A stretch of 40,512 nucleotides of DNA from an uncultured Pelagibacteraceae bacterium (lineage in GTDB: Bacteria > Pseudomonadota > Alphaproteobacteria > Pelagibacterales > Pelagibacteraceae). Below the pieces are notes generated by a model. That model was not told the origin of the DNA and made no database searches. It saw nothing but the letters and a program-made list of their open reading frames with translations. The stretch covers positions 1-40,512 of the forward strand of contig CACDQG010000003.1 in assembly GCA_902554785.1 (NCBI GenBank). Reading direction: 5' to 3'. This document shows positions 26,041 to 39,346 of this stretch, piece by piece. The number at the start of each line of letters is the position of its first letter. The first letter of the stretch is position 1. The translations under genes and the position numbers were made by a program.

Positions 26041-27282
26041 ATGATTTATTTAGAATTGATAGGAAGAAACGCAAAAAAAGCCTTTGAAGATTTAAAACAT
26101 GTGAAACACAAAAAAATAAAAAAGGTTTTAGAAAATTATAATCAATCTCTTTTAAAAAATACTAATAAAATTATCAGAGAAAATTTAAAAGATGTTAAAA
26201 GTATTAAAAGAAAGCATTTAATTGATAGACTTATTTTGAATAAAAAAAGAATTGAAGGAATAAGATATTCAATTAATGAAATAGCAAAGTTTAAAGATCC
26301 AGTTGGAAAGGTTTTGGAAACATGGCGTAGACCAAATAATTTGACAATTAAAAAAATTACAACTTCAATTGGTGTAATAGGTGTAATATATGAAAGCAGA
26401 CCTAATGTAACTGCTGATGTTGCTGCATTATGTTTAAAATCTGGTAATTGTTCTATTTTAAGAGGTGGTTCTGAGGCTTATAATTCAAATAAAATATTAG
26501 CTAATTTATTCAGAGATAATCTAAAAAAAAATAAGATCAATGAAAACTGTGTTCAGTTTATTGAGAATAAAAATAGAAAAATTGTAGATCAATTATTATC
26601 AAAAATGAGTGCATACATTGACGTAATTGTTCCAAGAGGAGGTAAAGGACTTGTGGCGAAAGTTCAAAAATTTTCGAATATACATGTAATTGGCCATCTT
26701 GAAGGATTATGCCACATTTATGTTGATAAAACTGCAAATTTGAAAATGGCTAAAGACTTAGTTATTAATGCAAAAATGAGAAGGACAAGTATCTGTGGAG
26801 CAGTTGAAACTCTTCTGATTGAAGAAAAAGCTTTAAACTCACATGCTAGAGAAATAGTAAACGCTCTTATAAATTCAGGCTGTGAAGTTAGAGCCGATAA
26901 AAAAGTCAATAAACTTTTTAGAGGAAAACTAAAAAAAACTATCGAAAAAGATTGGAAGACAGAGTATCTGGATGCAATTATTTCAGTCAAGGCAGTTAAA
27001 AATGTAAAAGACGCTGTCAAACATATTTTGAAATATGGCACAATGCATACAGATAGCATTATTACCAATAACAAAAAAAATGCTGAGATTTTTTTAAATG
27101 GAGTTAATAGCTCAATAGCAATGCATAATGTTTCAACTCAATTTGCTGATGGTGGGGAATTTGGTTTTGGTGGTGAAATTGGTATCTCTACAAATAAACT
27201 TCCACCTAGGGGTCCTGTGGGAATAAATCAATTAACATCATACAAATATATTGTTTCTGGAAAAGGAATTATTAGACCATAG
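26041..27282 (+). CDS. proA: Gamma-glutamyl phosphate reductase
   Basis: 413 aa; GVIGVIYESRPNVTADVAALCLKSGN, ADGGEFGFGGEIGISTNKLPPRGPVG. Confidence 0.97.
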   Translation: MIYLELIGRNAKKAFEDLKHVKHKKIKKVLENYNQSLLKNTNKIIRENLKDVKSIKRKHLIDRLILNKKRIEGIRYSINEIAKFKDPVGKVLETWRRPNNLTIKKITTSIGVIGVIYESRPNVTADVAALCLKSGNCSILRGGSEAYNSNKILANLFRDNLKKNKINENCVQFIENKNRKIVDQLLSKMSAYIDVIVPRGGKGLVAKVQKFSNIHVIGHLEGLCHIYVDKTANLKMAKDLVINAKMRRTSICGAVETLLIEEKALNSHAREIVNALINSGCEVRADKKVNKLFRGKLKKTIEKDWKTEYLDAIISVKAVKNVKDAVKHILKYGTMHTDSIITNNKKNAEIFLNGVNSSIAMHNVSTQFADGGEFGFGGEIGISTNKLPPRGPVGINQLTSYKYIVSGKGIIRP

Positions 27283-27285
27283 TTG

Positions 27286-27843
27286 ATGGCAAGTATCCAA
27301 AAAAAATATATTGGTTTATTAGGTGGTAGTTTTGATCCTGCCCATAAAGGTCATTTGAGTATATCAAAAATTGCTATAAAAAAATTAAAATTAAAAAAAA
27401 TTTACTGGCTTGTTACAAAAAAAAATCCCTTTAAAAATAAAACTTATTATTCTTTAGATGAAAGAATAAAATATGCGAGAAAAATAACTAAAGCTCAAAC
27501 TAAAATTAAAACTATTTATTTGGATAATATTGTGAAATCTTCTAGAATTATTGATGTAATCAATTACTTTATAAAAAAAAAGAGAATTAAAAATATCTAT
27601 TTTATAATTGGTTCAGACAATTTAATACGATTTCATAAGTGGAAAAACTGGAAAAAAATAGTAAAATTAGTAAAATTAATAGTTTTTTCTAGAAGAGGAT
27701 ATGATAAGAAGGGAAAGAAATCGATCGTGGTTAAAAAATTTAAAAAAAGAATTATCTTTATAAAAAACAATCCAATACCTATTTCGTCAACACAATTAAA
27801 AATCAGACAGAACCTAATATTTAATGAAAATCAAAGAAATTAA
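27286..27843 (+). CDS. nadD: Nicotinate-nucleotide adenylyltransferase
   Basis: GLLGGSFDPAHKGHLSISKIA; ISSTQLKIR; ATG 27286 directly after TTG 27283. Confidence 0.92.
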   Translation: MASIQKKYIGLLGGSFDPAHKGHLSISKIAIKKLKLKKIYWLVTKKNPFKNKTYYSLDERIKYARKITKAQTKIKTIYLDNIVKSSRIIDVINYFIKKKRIKNIYFIIGSDNLIRFHKWKNWKKIVKLVKLIVFSRRGYDKKGKKSIVVKKFKKRIIFIKNNPIPISSTQLKIRQNLIFNENQRN

Positions 27844-28171
27844 AGATAATATCGAAAAAGTATTAGATGATAATAAAGCTCAGAATATAATATGCATTGA
27901 TTTGAAAAATAAATCATACATTGCAGATTACATGATTATAGCCTCCGGAACGTCTTCAAGACATTTACAGGCATTATCGGAAATACTCGTAACTCAATTA
28001 AAAAAATTAGGAATTGATAATTGTCGTATTGAAGGAAGAGATAGTAGTGATTGGAAATTAGTAGATGTTCAAGATGTAATTGTTCATATTTTTCATCCTG
28101 AAAAAAGAGAGTTTTATGACCTGGAAAAAATGTGGTCTGAACATATTCCAAAGCAAAAGGCTATGATATGA
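27824..28171 (+). CDS. rsfS: Ribosomal silencing factor RsfS
   Basis: 115 aa; ADYMIIASGTSSRHLQALSE, GRDSSDWKLVDVQDVIVHIF. Confidence 0.95.
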   Translation: MKIKEIKDNIEKVLDDNKAQNIICIDLKNKSYIADYMIIASGTSSRHLQALSEILVTQLKKLGIDNCRIEGRDSSDWKLVDVQDVIVHIFHPEKREFYDLEKMWSEHIPKQKAMI

Positions 28172-29304
28172 AAAAAAAAATAATTACATTTATTTTTGTT
28201 TTAATTTTAACGTCAAGTGTAGTTAATGCAAAAAATGACCTTTATGATAAAATAGATCTTTTTGGAGAAGTATTAGAAAATATTCAAAAAGATTACGTAG
28301 ATAATGTCGACCAATCAGAAATGATGGACTCTGCAATTAACGGTGTTTTACAATCTCTAGATCCTTATTCCGCATATATGAGTCCAGAGCTTTTTAAAGA
28401 AATGCAGACAGACACAAAGGGGGAGTTCGGAGGTTTGGGAATAGAGATTGGAATGGAGTCTGGTGTTGTCAAAGTAATTTCACCTATTGATGATACGCCT
28501 GCAGCAAAAGCAGGTATTAAAGCTGGAGATTATATTGTTCAAATTGGCAAAGAACAGGTTCAAGGAAAGTCTTTGCTTGAGGCAGTAAAATTAATGAGAG
28601 GGCCAGTTGGAACATCTATTAATCTTACGATCAGGCGTAAAAATATCAAAAAGCCTCTTGAATTTAAAATTGTTAGGAAAATAATTGAAGTTCAATCAGT
28701 AAGTTCAAAAATAATTGGAAAAAATAAAGATTTAGGCTATGTAAGATTAAAATCATTTAACGAAAATAGTGATAAACAGTTTTTAAAGTCTATTAAAAAA
28801 TTTGAAAAAAAATCTAAAATAAAAGGTTATGTTTTTGATTTAAGAAACAATCCTGGGGGATTATTAACTCAAGCAATTAATATTACCGATTTTTTTTTAG
28901 AGGATGGAGAAATAGTTTCCACAAAAGGAAGAAAGGTTTCTGAAACTCGAAAATTTTTCGCAAGAAAAGGGGATGAAGTTAAAGGTAAACCAATTGTAGT
29001 TTTAATCAACAACGGATCTGCCTCTGCATCAGAAATATTTGCTGGGGCATTAAAAGATCATAAAAGAGCAATAATTTTAGGAGAAAACTCTTATGGAAAA
29101 GGTTCCGTTCAGTCCATAATACCACTAAGGAATGGCGGTGGAATGAGATTGACTATTTCAAAATATTACTTACCCTCTGGTAAATCAATTTCTGAGGTTG
29201 GTGTAATTCCTGATATTATAGTTGAAGAAAACGACGACGACTTTTTGATAAATTCAGATAAAGATAATCAATTAAATTATGTGATAAAACTTTTTAACTC
29301 TTAG
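28168..29304 (+). CDS. ctpA: S41 family carboxy-terminal processing peptidase
   Basis: 378 aa; PDZ domain, DLRNNPGGLLTQAI, INNGSASASEIFAGALKD. Confidence 0.95.
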   Translation: MKKKIITFIFVLILTSSVVNAKNDLYDKIDLFGEVLENIQKDYVDNVDQSEMMDSAINGVLQSLDPYSAYMSPELFKEMQTDTKGEFGGLGIEIGMESGVVKVISPIDDTPAAKAGIKAGDYIVQIGKEQVQGKSLLEAVKLMRGPVGTSINLTIRRKNIKKPLEFKIVRKIIEVQSVSSKIIGKNKDLGYVRLKSFNENSDKQFLKSIKKFEKKSKIKGYVFDLRNNPGGLLTQAINITDFFLEDGEIVSTKGRKVSETRKFFARKGDEVKGKPIVVLINNGSASASEIFAGALKDHKRAIILGENSYGKGSVQSIIPLRNGGGMRLTISKYYLPSGKSISEVGVIPDIIVEENDDDFLINSDKDNQLNYVIKLFNS

Positions 29305-29307
29305 ATT

Positions 29308-29778
29308 ATGGTAAACCAAAAACTTCCGATGCGTAATGGCGTGGGCGTGATAATCTTTAATAGAGAAAATAAAGTATTTGTTGCTAAAAGAAAAGATAAC
29401 CCAATAGATAAATGGCAAATGCCTCAAGGAGGGGTAGATGAAGGTGAAAACTATCTATCTGCAATGAAAAGAGAACTTTTTGAAGAAACGAGTATCACAA
29501 GTATAGAGATTTTGAAGGAAATAGAGGGCTTCTTTGAGTACGAGCTTCCAAAGAATTTATTAGGTGTAATTTGGAAAGGAAGATACAGAGGTCAAAAACA
29601 AAAATGGTTTATTACAAAATTTATTGGTGATGAAAATGAAATTAATTTGAATACTAAAAATCCTGAATTTATAGAGTGGAAATGGATTTTACCTGAACAA
29701 CTTCCTGATATTATAGTAGATTTTAAGAAAGACTTATATTTGAAACTTTTACAAAATATCAAAAAATTTATCGAGTAA
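29308..29778 (+). CDS. rppH: RNA pyrophosphohydrolase (Nudix)
   Basis: 156 aa; WQMPQGGVDEGENYLSAMKRELFEETS Nudix box. Confidence 0.94.
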   Translation: MVNQKLPMRNGVGVIIFNRENKVFVAKRKDNPIDKWQMPQGGVDEGENYLSAMKRELFEETSITSIEILKEIEGFFEYELPKNLLGVIWKGRYRGQKQKWFITKFIGDENEINLNTKNPEFIEWKWILPEQLPDIIVDFKKDLYLKLLQNIKKFIE

Positions 29779-30156
29779 TACTTTTTAAAGTTTCAATTTT
29801 ATATGAAAGTAAATATTTTTCCTTATCAGTTATTTCTTCACTAATAATCTGTTTTTCAGCCTCTGACAAAAGTGACACTAATGATTGTTTATTTTTACTT
29901 GGTAATTCTACTGCTGATGAGGTTAAAATTAAAAGATTATTATTAGCAAACTCTACCGTGCCTTCCTCTACAAAAAAAGTTTTTTCATCTTCATTGAAAA
30001 TTTTTACTAAACCTGGTCTTAAAAAAGTAATTAAAGGTATATGATCTTTGAGAATGCCCATTTCTCCCTCGAATGATGGTATAACAACTTGTTTTACATC
30101 TGTTTTGATAATTAGACTTTCTGGGGATAAAATTTCTAATGAAAACTTTTCGGACA

Positions 30157-30157
<1 letters not shown>
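29768..30157 (-). CDS. atpC: F0F1 ATP synthase subunit epsilon
   Basis: 129 aa; IPSFEGEMGILKDHIPLITFLRPG. Confidence 0.95.
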
Positions 30158-32452
<2,295 letters not shown>

Positions 32453-32453
<1 letters not shown>

Positions 32454-33979
32454 TAATTTCCTTTTTTATGCTCCTCAATCAATTGACTTAAAAGCTTTTC
32501 AGTATTTTCATCTAATTTTCCAGTGGATTGAACATTCTCTAATATTTCTGGTTTTTCAGATTTGACTTTTTCAATAAGGTCTAATTCAAATTTTTTAATT
32601 TCAGTTAGTTCAACGTCATCTAAATATCCTTTAACACCTGAAAACACTGAGATTACCTGCTCCGCGACTGTCATTGGAGAGTATTGATCTTGTTTTAAAA
32701 GTTCAGTTAGTTTTGCTCCTCTATTAAGTAATTGTTGAGTTGAACTGTCTAAATCAGAGCCAAATTGTGCAAATGCTGCCATTTCTCTATATTGGGCTAA
32801 TTCTAACTTAATAGATCCTGCAACTTTTTTCATAGCTTTGGTTTGAGCGGCTGAGCCAACTCTGGAAACAGAAAGTCCTACATTTACTGCTGGCCGGATG
32901 CCTTGGTTAAACAACTCAGTTTCTAAAAAAATTTGCCCATCTGTTATTGAAATTACATTTGTAGGTATGTAAGCAGAAACGTCACCGGCTTGAGTTTCAA
33001 TAATAGGTAAAGCTGTTAGCGAGCCTCCACCGCTTTTATTGTTTAACTTAGCCGCACGCTCTAATAGTCTGCTATGTAAATAAAATACGTCTCCTGGATA
33101 AGCTTCTCTGCCTGGTGGCCTTCTTAATAATAAAGACATTTGTCTATAAGCAACTGCCTGCTTTGACAAATCGTCATAAACTATTAATGCATGCATGCCA
33201 TTGTCACGAAAATATTCACCTATAGTACACCCGGTGTATGGAGCTAAGAATTGAAGAGGTGCAGAGTCAGATGCTGTAGCTGCTACGATTGTAGTATATT
33301 TTAAAGCACCTGCTTCCTCTAAAGTTTTTGTAATTTGTGCAACTGTTGAGCGTTTCTGGCCAATAGCTACATAAACACAGTATAACTTTTTTTTCTCATC
33401 AGATGATTCATTAATCTTTTTTTGATTTATAATCGCATCTATCGCAACTGCTGTTTTACCAGTTTGTCTGTCTCCAATAATTAATTCTCTTTGACCCCTG
33501 CCGATAGGAATGAGAGAGTCAATGGATTTTAAACCTGTTTGCATCGGCTCATTTACTGATTGTCTTGGAATAATTCCTGGAGCCTTGACTTCAACACGTT
33601 TTCTGTTTTTTACGGATAGGGATCCTTTCCCATCAATAGGATTCCCTAACCCATCAACGACTCTTCCTAAAAGTTCTTTACCGACTGGAACATCCACAAT
33701 AGCGTTTGTTCTTTTAATGGTGTCACCTTCTTTAATATTTCTGTCATCACCAAATATTACAACACCAACATTATCGTTTTCTAAATTTAAAGCCATACCT
33801 TTCGAGCCATCTTCAAATTCAACCATTTCACCTGCTTGAACATTATCCAGTCCATATATTCTTGCAATTCCATCTCCAACTGACAATACTTTACCTATTT
33901 CGGATACTTCTGCTTTCTCTCCGAAGTTTTTGATCTGATCTTTAAGTAATTTTGTTACTTCTGATGGGTTTATTGTCAT
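32453..33979 (-). CDS. atpA: F0F1 ATP synthase subunit alpha
   Basis: 508 aa; [30 protein letters not shown]. Confidence 0.99.
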
Positions 33980-33980
33980 T

Positions 33981-34538
33981 TTAATTTTCTAACATCGCTT
34001 GTTCATATTTTTTAAGTTTATTCTTGATTGAGGTATCAATCATAATACTTCCAAGTTGAATTTTTAAGCCTCCAATAAGTTCATTATCTACTTTATAATC
34101 AAATTTTAATATTAACCCTATTGCCTCAGATAATTCTTTGCTAATTTTATCAAGTTCAGATTTAGATAAATTTTTTGAGGAAATTAAGGAGGCTTTAATT
34201 TCACCTCTTTTTTTTGAGCAAAGCTTTAAAAAACTTTCAAATATTTTTTTAATAAAAAAAATTCTTCGCTTTTCGATTAGTAATAAAAAAAAATTTTTTA
34301 AATTTTTTGAAAAATTCAGTTTTTCAGCAAATAAATTAACTACTTTATTTTGCTGAGAAATACTCTGCGTTGGATCTTTAATAAAATTTTGGATTTCTTG
34401 ACTTGAATTTAAAAGCATTTGGAAGCTTATTATATCATTTTCAACTTTTTCCAGTTCATTCGTTTCATTCGTTAATTCAAATAAAGCACGTGAATACCTT
34501 TCTGAAGTTTCAGTTGAGAAAGATTTTAATGTGCTCAT
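33981..34538 (-). CDS. atpH: F0F1 ATP synthase subunit delta
   Basis: 185 aa; [12 protein letters not shown] start, [24 protein letters not shown] end; upstream of atpA. Confidence 0.93.
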   Translation of the reverse strand: MSTLKSFSTETSERYSRALFELTNETNELEKVENDIISFQMLLNSSQEIQNFIKDPTQSISQQNKVVNLFAEKLNFSKNLKNFFLLLIEKRRIFFIKKIFESFLKLCSKKRGEIKASLISSKNLSKSELDKISKELSEAIGLILKFDYKVDNELIGGLKIQLGSIMIDTSIKNKLKKYEQAMLEN

Positions 34539-34589
34539 TTTATTTATTGTATGAATCTATAATGAAATATGCTTTGGTCGTATCATAAG

Positions 34590-34598
34590 AGTATACCA
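34590..34598 (-). promoter_or_regulatory. Candidate extended -10 promoter for the atp operon
   Basis: Minus-strand TGG-TATACT about 50 nt upstream of atpH; no convincing -35. Confidence 0.35.
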
Positions 34599-34621
34599 TG
34601 ATCAAGTTACCAATTTTGAAC

Positions 34622-36565
34622 TTAAGAGAAGTTTATAGGATCAACATCAACTGTAAGTTTAATTTTTGATGATATTTTAAGCCCATTTAGTATGTTTGAT
34701 ATTTTCTTTTGAAGTAAATTGCGACTATTAAATCTTATTAATAATCTAGATCTAAAATTTTTTTTGATTTTCAGTAAAGGAGAGTCAACTGGCCCCAAAA
34801 CTTCTAATTCATTAATTTTATTCAATTTAACTTTAATTTCTCTGGCGCCTTGTAAACTAAGTTTTCTATCTTTTGAAGAAATAATAATAGAAATTAGTCT
34901 AATAAACGGAGGTAATTGATTTTTCTTTCTTAACTTCAGTTCTCTCTCAAGAAGTTCTTCTGCCTTGTTTTGAATTAATTCTTTAAGAATAATATCCTGG
35001 GGGGTTAAAGTTTGATAAATTATTAAAGACTCAGAGCTAAATCTTCCAGCTCTTCCACTTAATTGATGGTACAATTGTATATTTTTTTCAGTAGATCTTA
35101 AATCATATCCTCTTCCAGAAAAATCTGCGTCGATGACGACAATACAGTTTAACTTTGGGAAGTTAAATCCTTTTGAGATCATTTGAGTTCCAACTAATAT
35201 ATCTATTTTATTTTCATAAATTTTTTTAAATAAACTTTTCGTTTTTCCTTTAGTTTTAAGGTAATCACTTGAAAATATATTTATTTTTTTACCAGGAAAA
35301 ATTTCTTTTGCCTCATCAAATATTTTTTCTACCCCGGGTCCAAACATTTTTAGTTCACAATTTCCCTTTACTTTGCATTTTATTTTTATAGTTTTTTCAA
35401 ATGAACAGTGATGACAAATTGCTTTATTTTTATATTTATGAAATGTTAAATAAAGTGAACAATTTTGACAAACTTGTTTGCTCCCACATTTTTTACAAAT
35501 CAAATATGGAGCATAACCTCTCCTATTGATAAAAAACAAAACCTGATCTCCTTTATCTAGATAACTTTTAACTATTCCCACTGTCTCTTCAGCTATAAAT
35601 TTATTTTTAGTTTTATTTAAATTTAAATTGATAATCTTTGTATTAGGTAATGGGTAGTCATCAAATCTTTTGTAGATCTTAATTTGTCTATATTTCTTAT
35701 TCTGAATGTTGTTATAAGTTTCAATAGATGGCACTGATGTCACGAGATGAACTGGAATTTTTTCAAAACTAGCTCTAGAAATTGCCATATCTCTGGCATT
35801 ATAAATTACTCTTTCATCTTGTTTGTAAGAAGTATCGTGCTCCTCATCAACAATAATAATTCCAAGTTTCTTAAAAGGAAGAAGTAGCGCTGATCTAGCG
35901 CCTACTAAAATTTTTATACTATTTTTATTAATCCCCTTCCAAATTTCTCTTTTTTTTTTTGGAGTAATCTTTGAATGCCAAATAGCAGGCTCGAAACCAA
36001 AAAAATCTTCGAATCTTTTTTTAAAATCATTTGTAAGAAATATTTCTGGTAAAAGAACTAAAGCCTGCTTATTATTTTCAATAATTTTTTTAATTCGCTC
36101 AAAATATACTAATGTTTTTCCAGATCCAGTGGTTCCTAGTAAAACTGAAACATCAAACTTATTGTTTATTTTTTCTAAATACTTAAGTGCATGCAATTGT
36201 TCATTGTTTAACGTATATACCTTTGTATTGATTTTTCTTATTTTATTAAAATCTTCACTTGCTTTTATGAAGCTTTCGGCTCCTCCTATAGCCATTTTCA
36301 AAACAAGTCCTACCGGAACCATGTTATAAAAAGAAAACCACTCTATAAAATTTACTAAATTTTTATCAATTGAGTATTCTAATTTTCTAAAAATATTCTT
36401 TATTTTAATACCTTTAGGTTCTGAATAATTATTTTTCCAAATTACACCTACTTCTCTATTTTTTCCGAAAGGTACCTCTACCAGATCTCCAATTTTAGCC
36501 TCTACCGTCGAATTATAAGTAAAAGGATAATTAAAAATTTTTGGCAACAAAACTTGTGCTTTCAT
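34622..36565 (-). CDS. priA: Primosomal replication protein N' (helicase PriA)
   Basis: 647 aa; LLGTTGSGKTLVYFERI, VDEEHDTSYKQDE, CKKCGSKQVCQNCSLYLTFHK, CHHCSF, GTQMISKGFNFPKL. Confidence 0.96.
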   Translation of the reverse strand: MKAQVLLPKIFNYPFTYNSTVEAKIGDLVEVPFGKNREVGVIWKNNYSEPKGIKIKNIFRKLEYSIDKNLVNFIEWFSFYNMVPVGLVLKMAIGGAESFIKASEDFNKIRKINTKVYTLNNEQLHALKYLEKINNKFDVSVLLGTTGSGKTLVYFERIKKIIENNKQALVLLPEIFLTNDFKKRFEDFFGFEPAIWHSKITPKKKREIWKGINKNSIKILVGARSALLLPFKKLGIIIVDEEHDTSYKQDERVIYNARDMAISRASFEKIPVHLVTSVPSIETYNNIQNKKYRQIKIYKRFDDYPLPNTKIINLNLNKTKNKFIAEETVGIVKSYLDKGDQVLFFINRRGYAPYLICKKCGSKQVCQNCSLYLTFHKYKNKAICHHCSFEKTIKIKCKVKGNCELKMFGPGVEKIFDEAKEIFPGKKINIFSSDYLKTKGKTKSLFKKIYENKIDILVGTQMISKGFNFPKLNCIVVIDADFSGRGYDLRSTEKNIQLYHQLSGRAGRFSSESLIIYQTLTPQDIILKELIQNKAEELLERELKLRKKNQLPPFIRLISIIISSKDRKLSLQGAREIKVKLNKINELEVLGPVDSPLLKIKKNFRSRLLIRFNSRNLLQKKISNILNGLKISSKIKLTVDVDPINFS

Positions 36566-36593
36566 ATAATAATAGTATTAGAATTAATCCTAA

Positions 36594-37994
36594 TTAAAAA
36601 TGAATTGGTCTTTTATCAACAGCTAAAGCTGCTTCTTTTATTGCCTCAGTATGTGTTGGATGAGCGTGACATGTTCTAGCGATATCTTCGGCGCTAGCTC
36701 CGAATTCCATAGCTAGTGCCATTTCAGCAATCATATCTCCACAATGAGGGCCGATTATATGAACACCTAAAACTTTATCTGTTTTGCTATCTGCTAAAAT
36801 CTTTACAAATCCATCTGTTTCGTTATTAACTTTCGCTCTAGAATTAGCTAAGAAGGGAAATTTACCTACTTTGTAAGATTTATTCTCATTTTTTAGTTCT
36901 TCTTCAGTCTTTCCAACTGTTGCTACTTCTGGTGACGTATATATTACACCTGGTATTACATTATAATTAACATGTCCCGCTTGACCCGCTAAAATTTCAG
37001 CTACTGCAATGCCTTCTTCTTCAGCTTTGTGAGCTAACATTGGTCCTTTTATAACGTCGCCAATTGCATAAATATTTTTGATCGAAGTTTGTAATTTTTC
37101 ATTGACTTCTATTCTCCCTTTTATATCTTTTTTCACACCCACTTTTGTAAGATTAAGTCCTTCTGTATAAGGCTTTCTTCCAACAGAAACTAATACTTTA
37201 TCGAAATCCAACGTTTCATTTTTTGAATTTTTTACATCTGTATAATTTATCGATACACCGGTATTTTTATTTTTTACAGAATTTACTTTTGATCCTAATT
37301 TAAATTTTATTCCTTGTTTGATTAAGATTTTTTTAAATTCATTTGAAATTTCTCTATCCATACCTGGTGTTATATAATCAAGATATTCAATCACAGTTAC
37401 TTCTGAGCCTAGTCTAGACCAAACAGATCCCATTTCTAAACCTATGTAGCCACCGCCAATAACAGCTAATTTATCTGGAACTTTAGTAAGTGAAAGAGCG
37501 CCAGTTGATGAAATAATATTTTTCTCATCAATTTTAATTCCAGGTAAAGAGGTGACATCCGAACCAGTTGCAATTACGATATTTTTAGATTTATAATTTG
37601 TTTTTTTATCATTGTGGTAAACAACTACATCGTTTTTTGAAAATAAGACTCCTTTTCCTTTAATGTAAGATACCTTATTTTTTTTAAATAAAAACTCCAC
37701 ACCTTTAGTTAAGACTTGGATAGATTTATTCTTATTTGACATCATCTTCTCTATATTTAGTCTGATGCCGTCAATCTCTATTCCCTGTTGATTGAAATCT
37801 TTTTTTGCTTTATGAAAATTTTCTGATAAGTTTAATAGACTTTTTGATGGGATACATCCAACATTTAAACAAGTTCCTCCTAAAGCACCTCTTGACTCTA
37901 CGCAAGCAGTCTTTAAACCAAGTTGAGCAGCTCTAATAGCACACACATAACCACCTGGGCCACCACCGATTACAATTAAATCAAAATTATCCAT
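36594..37994 (-). CDS. lpdA: Dihydrolipoyl dehydrogenase
   Basis: 466 aa; GGGPGGYVCAIRAAQLG, GGTCLNVGCIPSKSLL, HAHPTHTEAIKEAAL. Confidence 0.98.
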   Translation of the reverse strand: MDNFDLIVIGGGPGGYVCAIRAAQLGLKTACVESRGALGGTCLNVGCIPSKSLLNLSENFHKAKKDFNQQGIEIDGIRLNIEKMMSNKNKSIQVLTKGVEFLFKKNKVSYIKGKGVLFSKNDVVVYHNDKKTNYKSKNIVIATGSDVTSLPGIKIDEKNIISSTGALSLTKVPDKLAVIGGGYIGLEMGSVWSRLGSEVTVIEYLDYITPGMDREISNEFKKILIKQGIKFKLGSKVNSVKNKNTGVSINYTDVKNSKNETLDFDKVLVSVGRKPYTEGLNLTKVGVKKDIKGRIEVNEKLQTSIKNIYAIGDVIKGPMLAHKAEEEGIAVAEILAGQAGHVNYNVIPGVIYTSPEVATVGKTEEELKNENKSYKVGKFPFLANSRAKVNNETDGFVKILADSKTDKVLGVHIIGPHCGDMIAEMALAMEFGASAEDIARTCHAHPTHTEAIKEAALAVDKRPIHF

Positions 37995-37996
37995 GA

Positions 37997-39346
37997 CTAT
38001 ATATTTAAGAAAAGTCTCTTTGGTTGCTCTAGAGACTCTTTTACTATTTTTAAAAATGAAACTGCCTCCTTGCCATCAATTATTCTATGATCGTAGGACA
38101 GTGCTAGATACATCACAGGTCTTACCTCAATATTGCCATTAACAATTACAGGCCTTTCAACAATATTATGCATTCCAAGCACAGCAGATTGAGGGGGGTT
38201 TAAAATTGGTGTAGATAGCATGGAGCCGTAAATACCGCCATTAGTTATAGTAAAGGTCCCACCTTGGAGATCCTCAATTGTAATTTTTCCTTCTTTAGCT
38301 TTTTGTCCTAGTTGTCCAATATTTTTCTCGATTTCGGCAAAAGACATCTCGTCTGTTTCTCTTAGAACAGGCACAACTAAGCCTCTGTCAGTTCCAACTG
38401 CAATACTAATATTATAATAATTTTTATAAACTATTTCTTCTCCTTGAATCTCTGCGTTTATTGCAGGATAGTTCTTTAATCCAATTACGCAAGCCTTTAC
38501 AAAAAAGGACATGAAGCCAAGTTTAACTCCATAATTTTTTTGAAATTCGTCTTTATATTGATTTCTCATCAAAATTACTTCACTCATATCTACTTCATTA
38601 AAAGTAGTCAACATAGCAGCTTTTTCTTGAGCTTCTTTTAGTCTCTTTGCAATGGTAAGCCTTAACCTTGTCATCCTAACTCTCTCTTCGGGACCATGTT
38701 TAATTTTTCTCTCTGAAGGCTGCGGTTTAGAACCCATCAATTTTAAAATATCCTCTTTCAAAATAGTTCCATTTTTTCCTGTTCCTGTGATTTTATTAAT
38801 ATCTACATTGGCCTCACTTGCCATTTTTCTTGCAGCCGGAGAAATTATTGTTTCTTTTTGTATTTGATTAGTTTTTTTTAATTGTGATTTTTCAGTATGA
38901 ATTTTTTCTAAAATTAATGGCTCTTCTTCAGTTTCTTTGCTTTCTTCCTCTAATTTTAAAATTGATTTTTCAATTTTAGTTTTGTTAATTTTTTTAGCTT
39001 CAGAGGTTTTTTGATCATTATCAAATAGTTTAATATTTTTCTCATTATCTTTTTTTTTGGGTGGACTATAATTTTTGATTTCATTTGAGCCACTAGTATC
39101 TTTGGCTAAATTTTTGCTTATAGTGCCTAATAGAGATCCTACATTAACTGTTTCACCCTCTTGCACATCTATGCTTCCTAAAACTCCATTTGATGGTGCA
39201 GGGACTTCAACATTTACTTTATCAGTCTCTAATTCTACTATTGGTTCATCAGCTACAACTTTATCCCCTTGAGATTTTAGCCATTTAGACACAGTTGCTT
39301 CTGTGACTGACTCACCTAATGTAGGGACTGTAATTTTTTCTGACAT
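37997..39346 (-). CDS. odhB: 2-oxoglutarate dehydrogenase E2, dihydrolipoamide succinyltransferase
   Basis: 449 aa; lipoyl motif [14 protein letters not shown], catalytic [19 protein letters not shown]. Confidence 0.97.
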   Translation of the reverse strand: MSEKITVPTLGESVTEATVSKWLKSQGDKVVADEPIVELETDKVNVEVPAPSNGVLGSIDVQEGETVNVGSLLGTISKNLAKDTSGSNEIKNYSPPKKKDNEKNIKLFDNDQKTSEAKKINKTKIEKSILKLEEESKETEEEPLILEKIHTEKSQLKKTNQIQKETIISPAARKMASEANVDINKITGTGKNGTILKEDILKLMGSKPQPSERKIKHGPEERVRMTRLRLTIAKRLKEAQEKAAMLTTFNEVDMSEVILMRNQYKDEFQKNYGVKLGFMSFFVKACVIGLKNYPAINAEIQGEEIVYKNYYNISIAVGTDRGLVVPVLRETDEMSFAEIEKNIGQLGQKAKEGKITIEDLQGGTFTITNGGIYGSMLSTPILNPPQSAVLGMHNIVERPVIVNGNIEVRPVMYLALSYDHRIIDGKEAVSFLKIVKESLEQPKRLFLNI

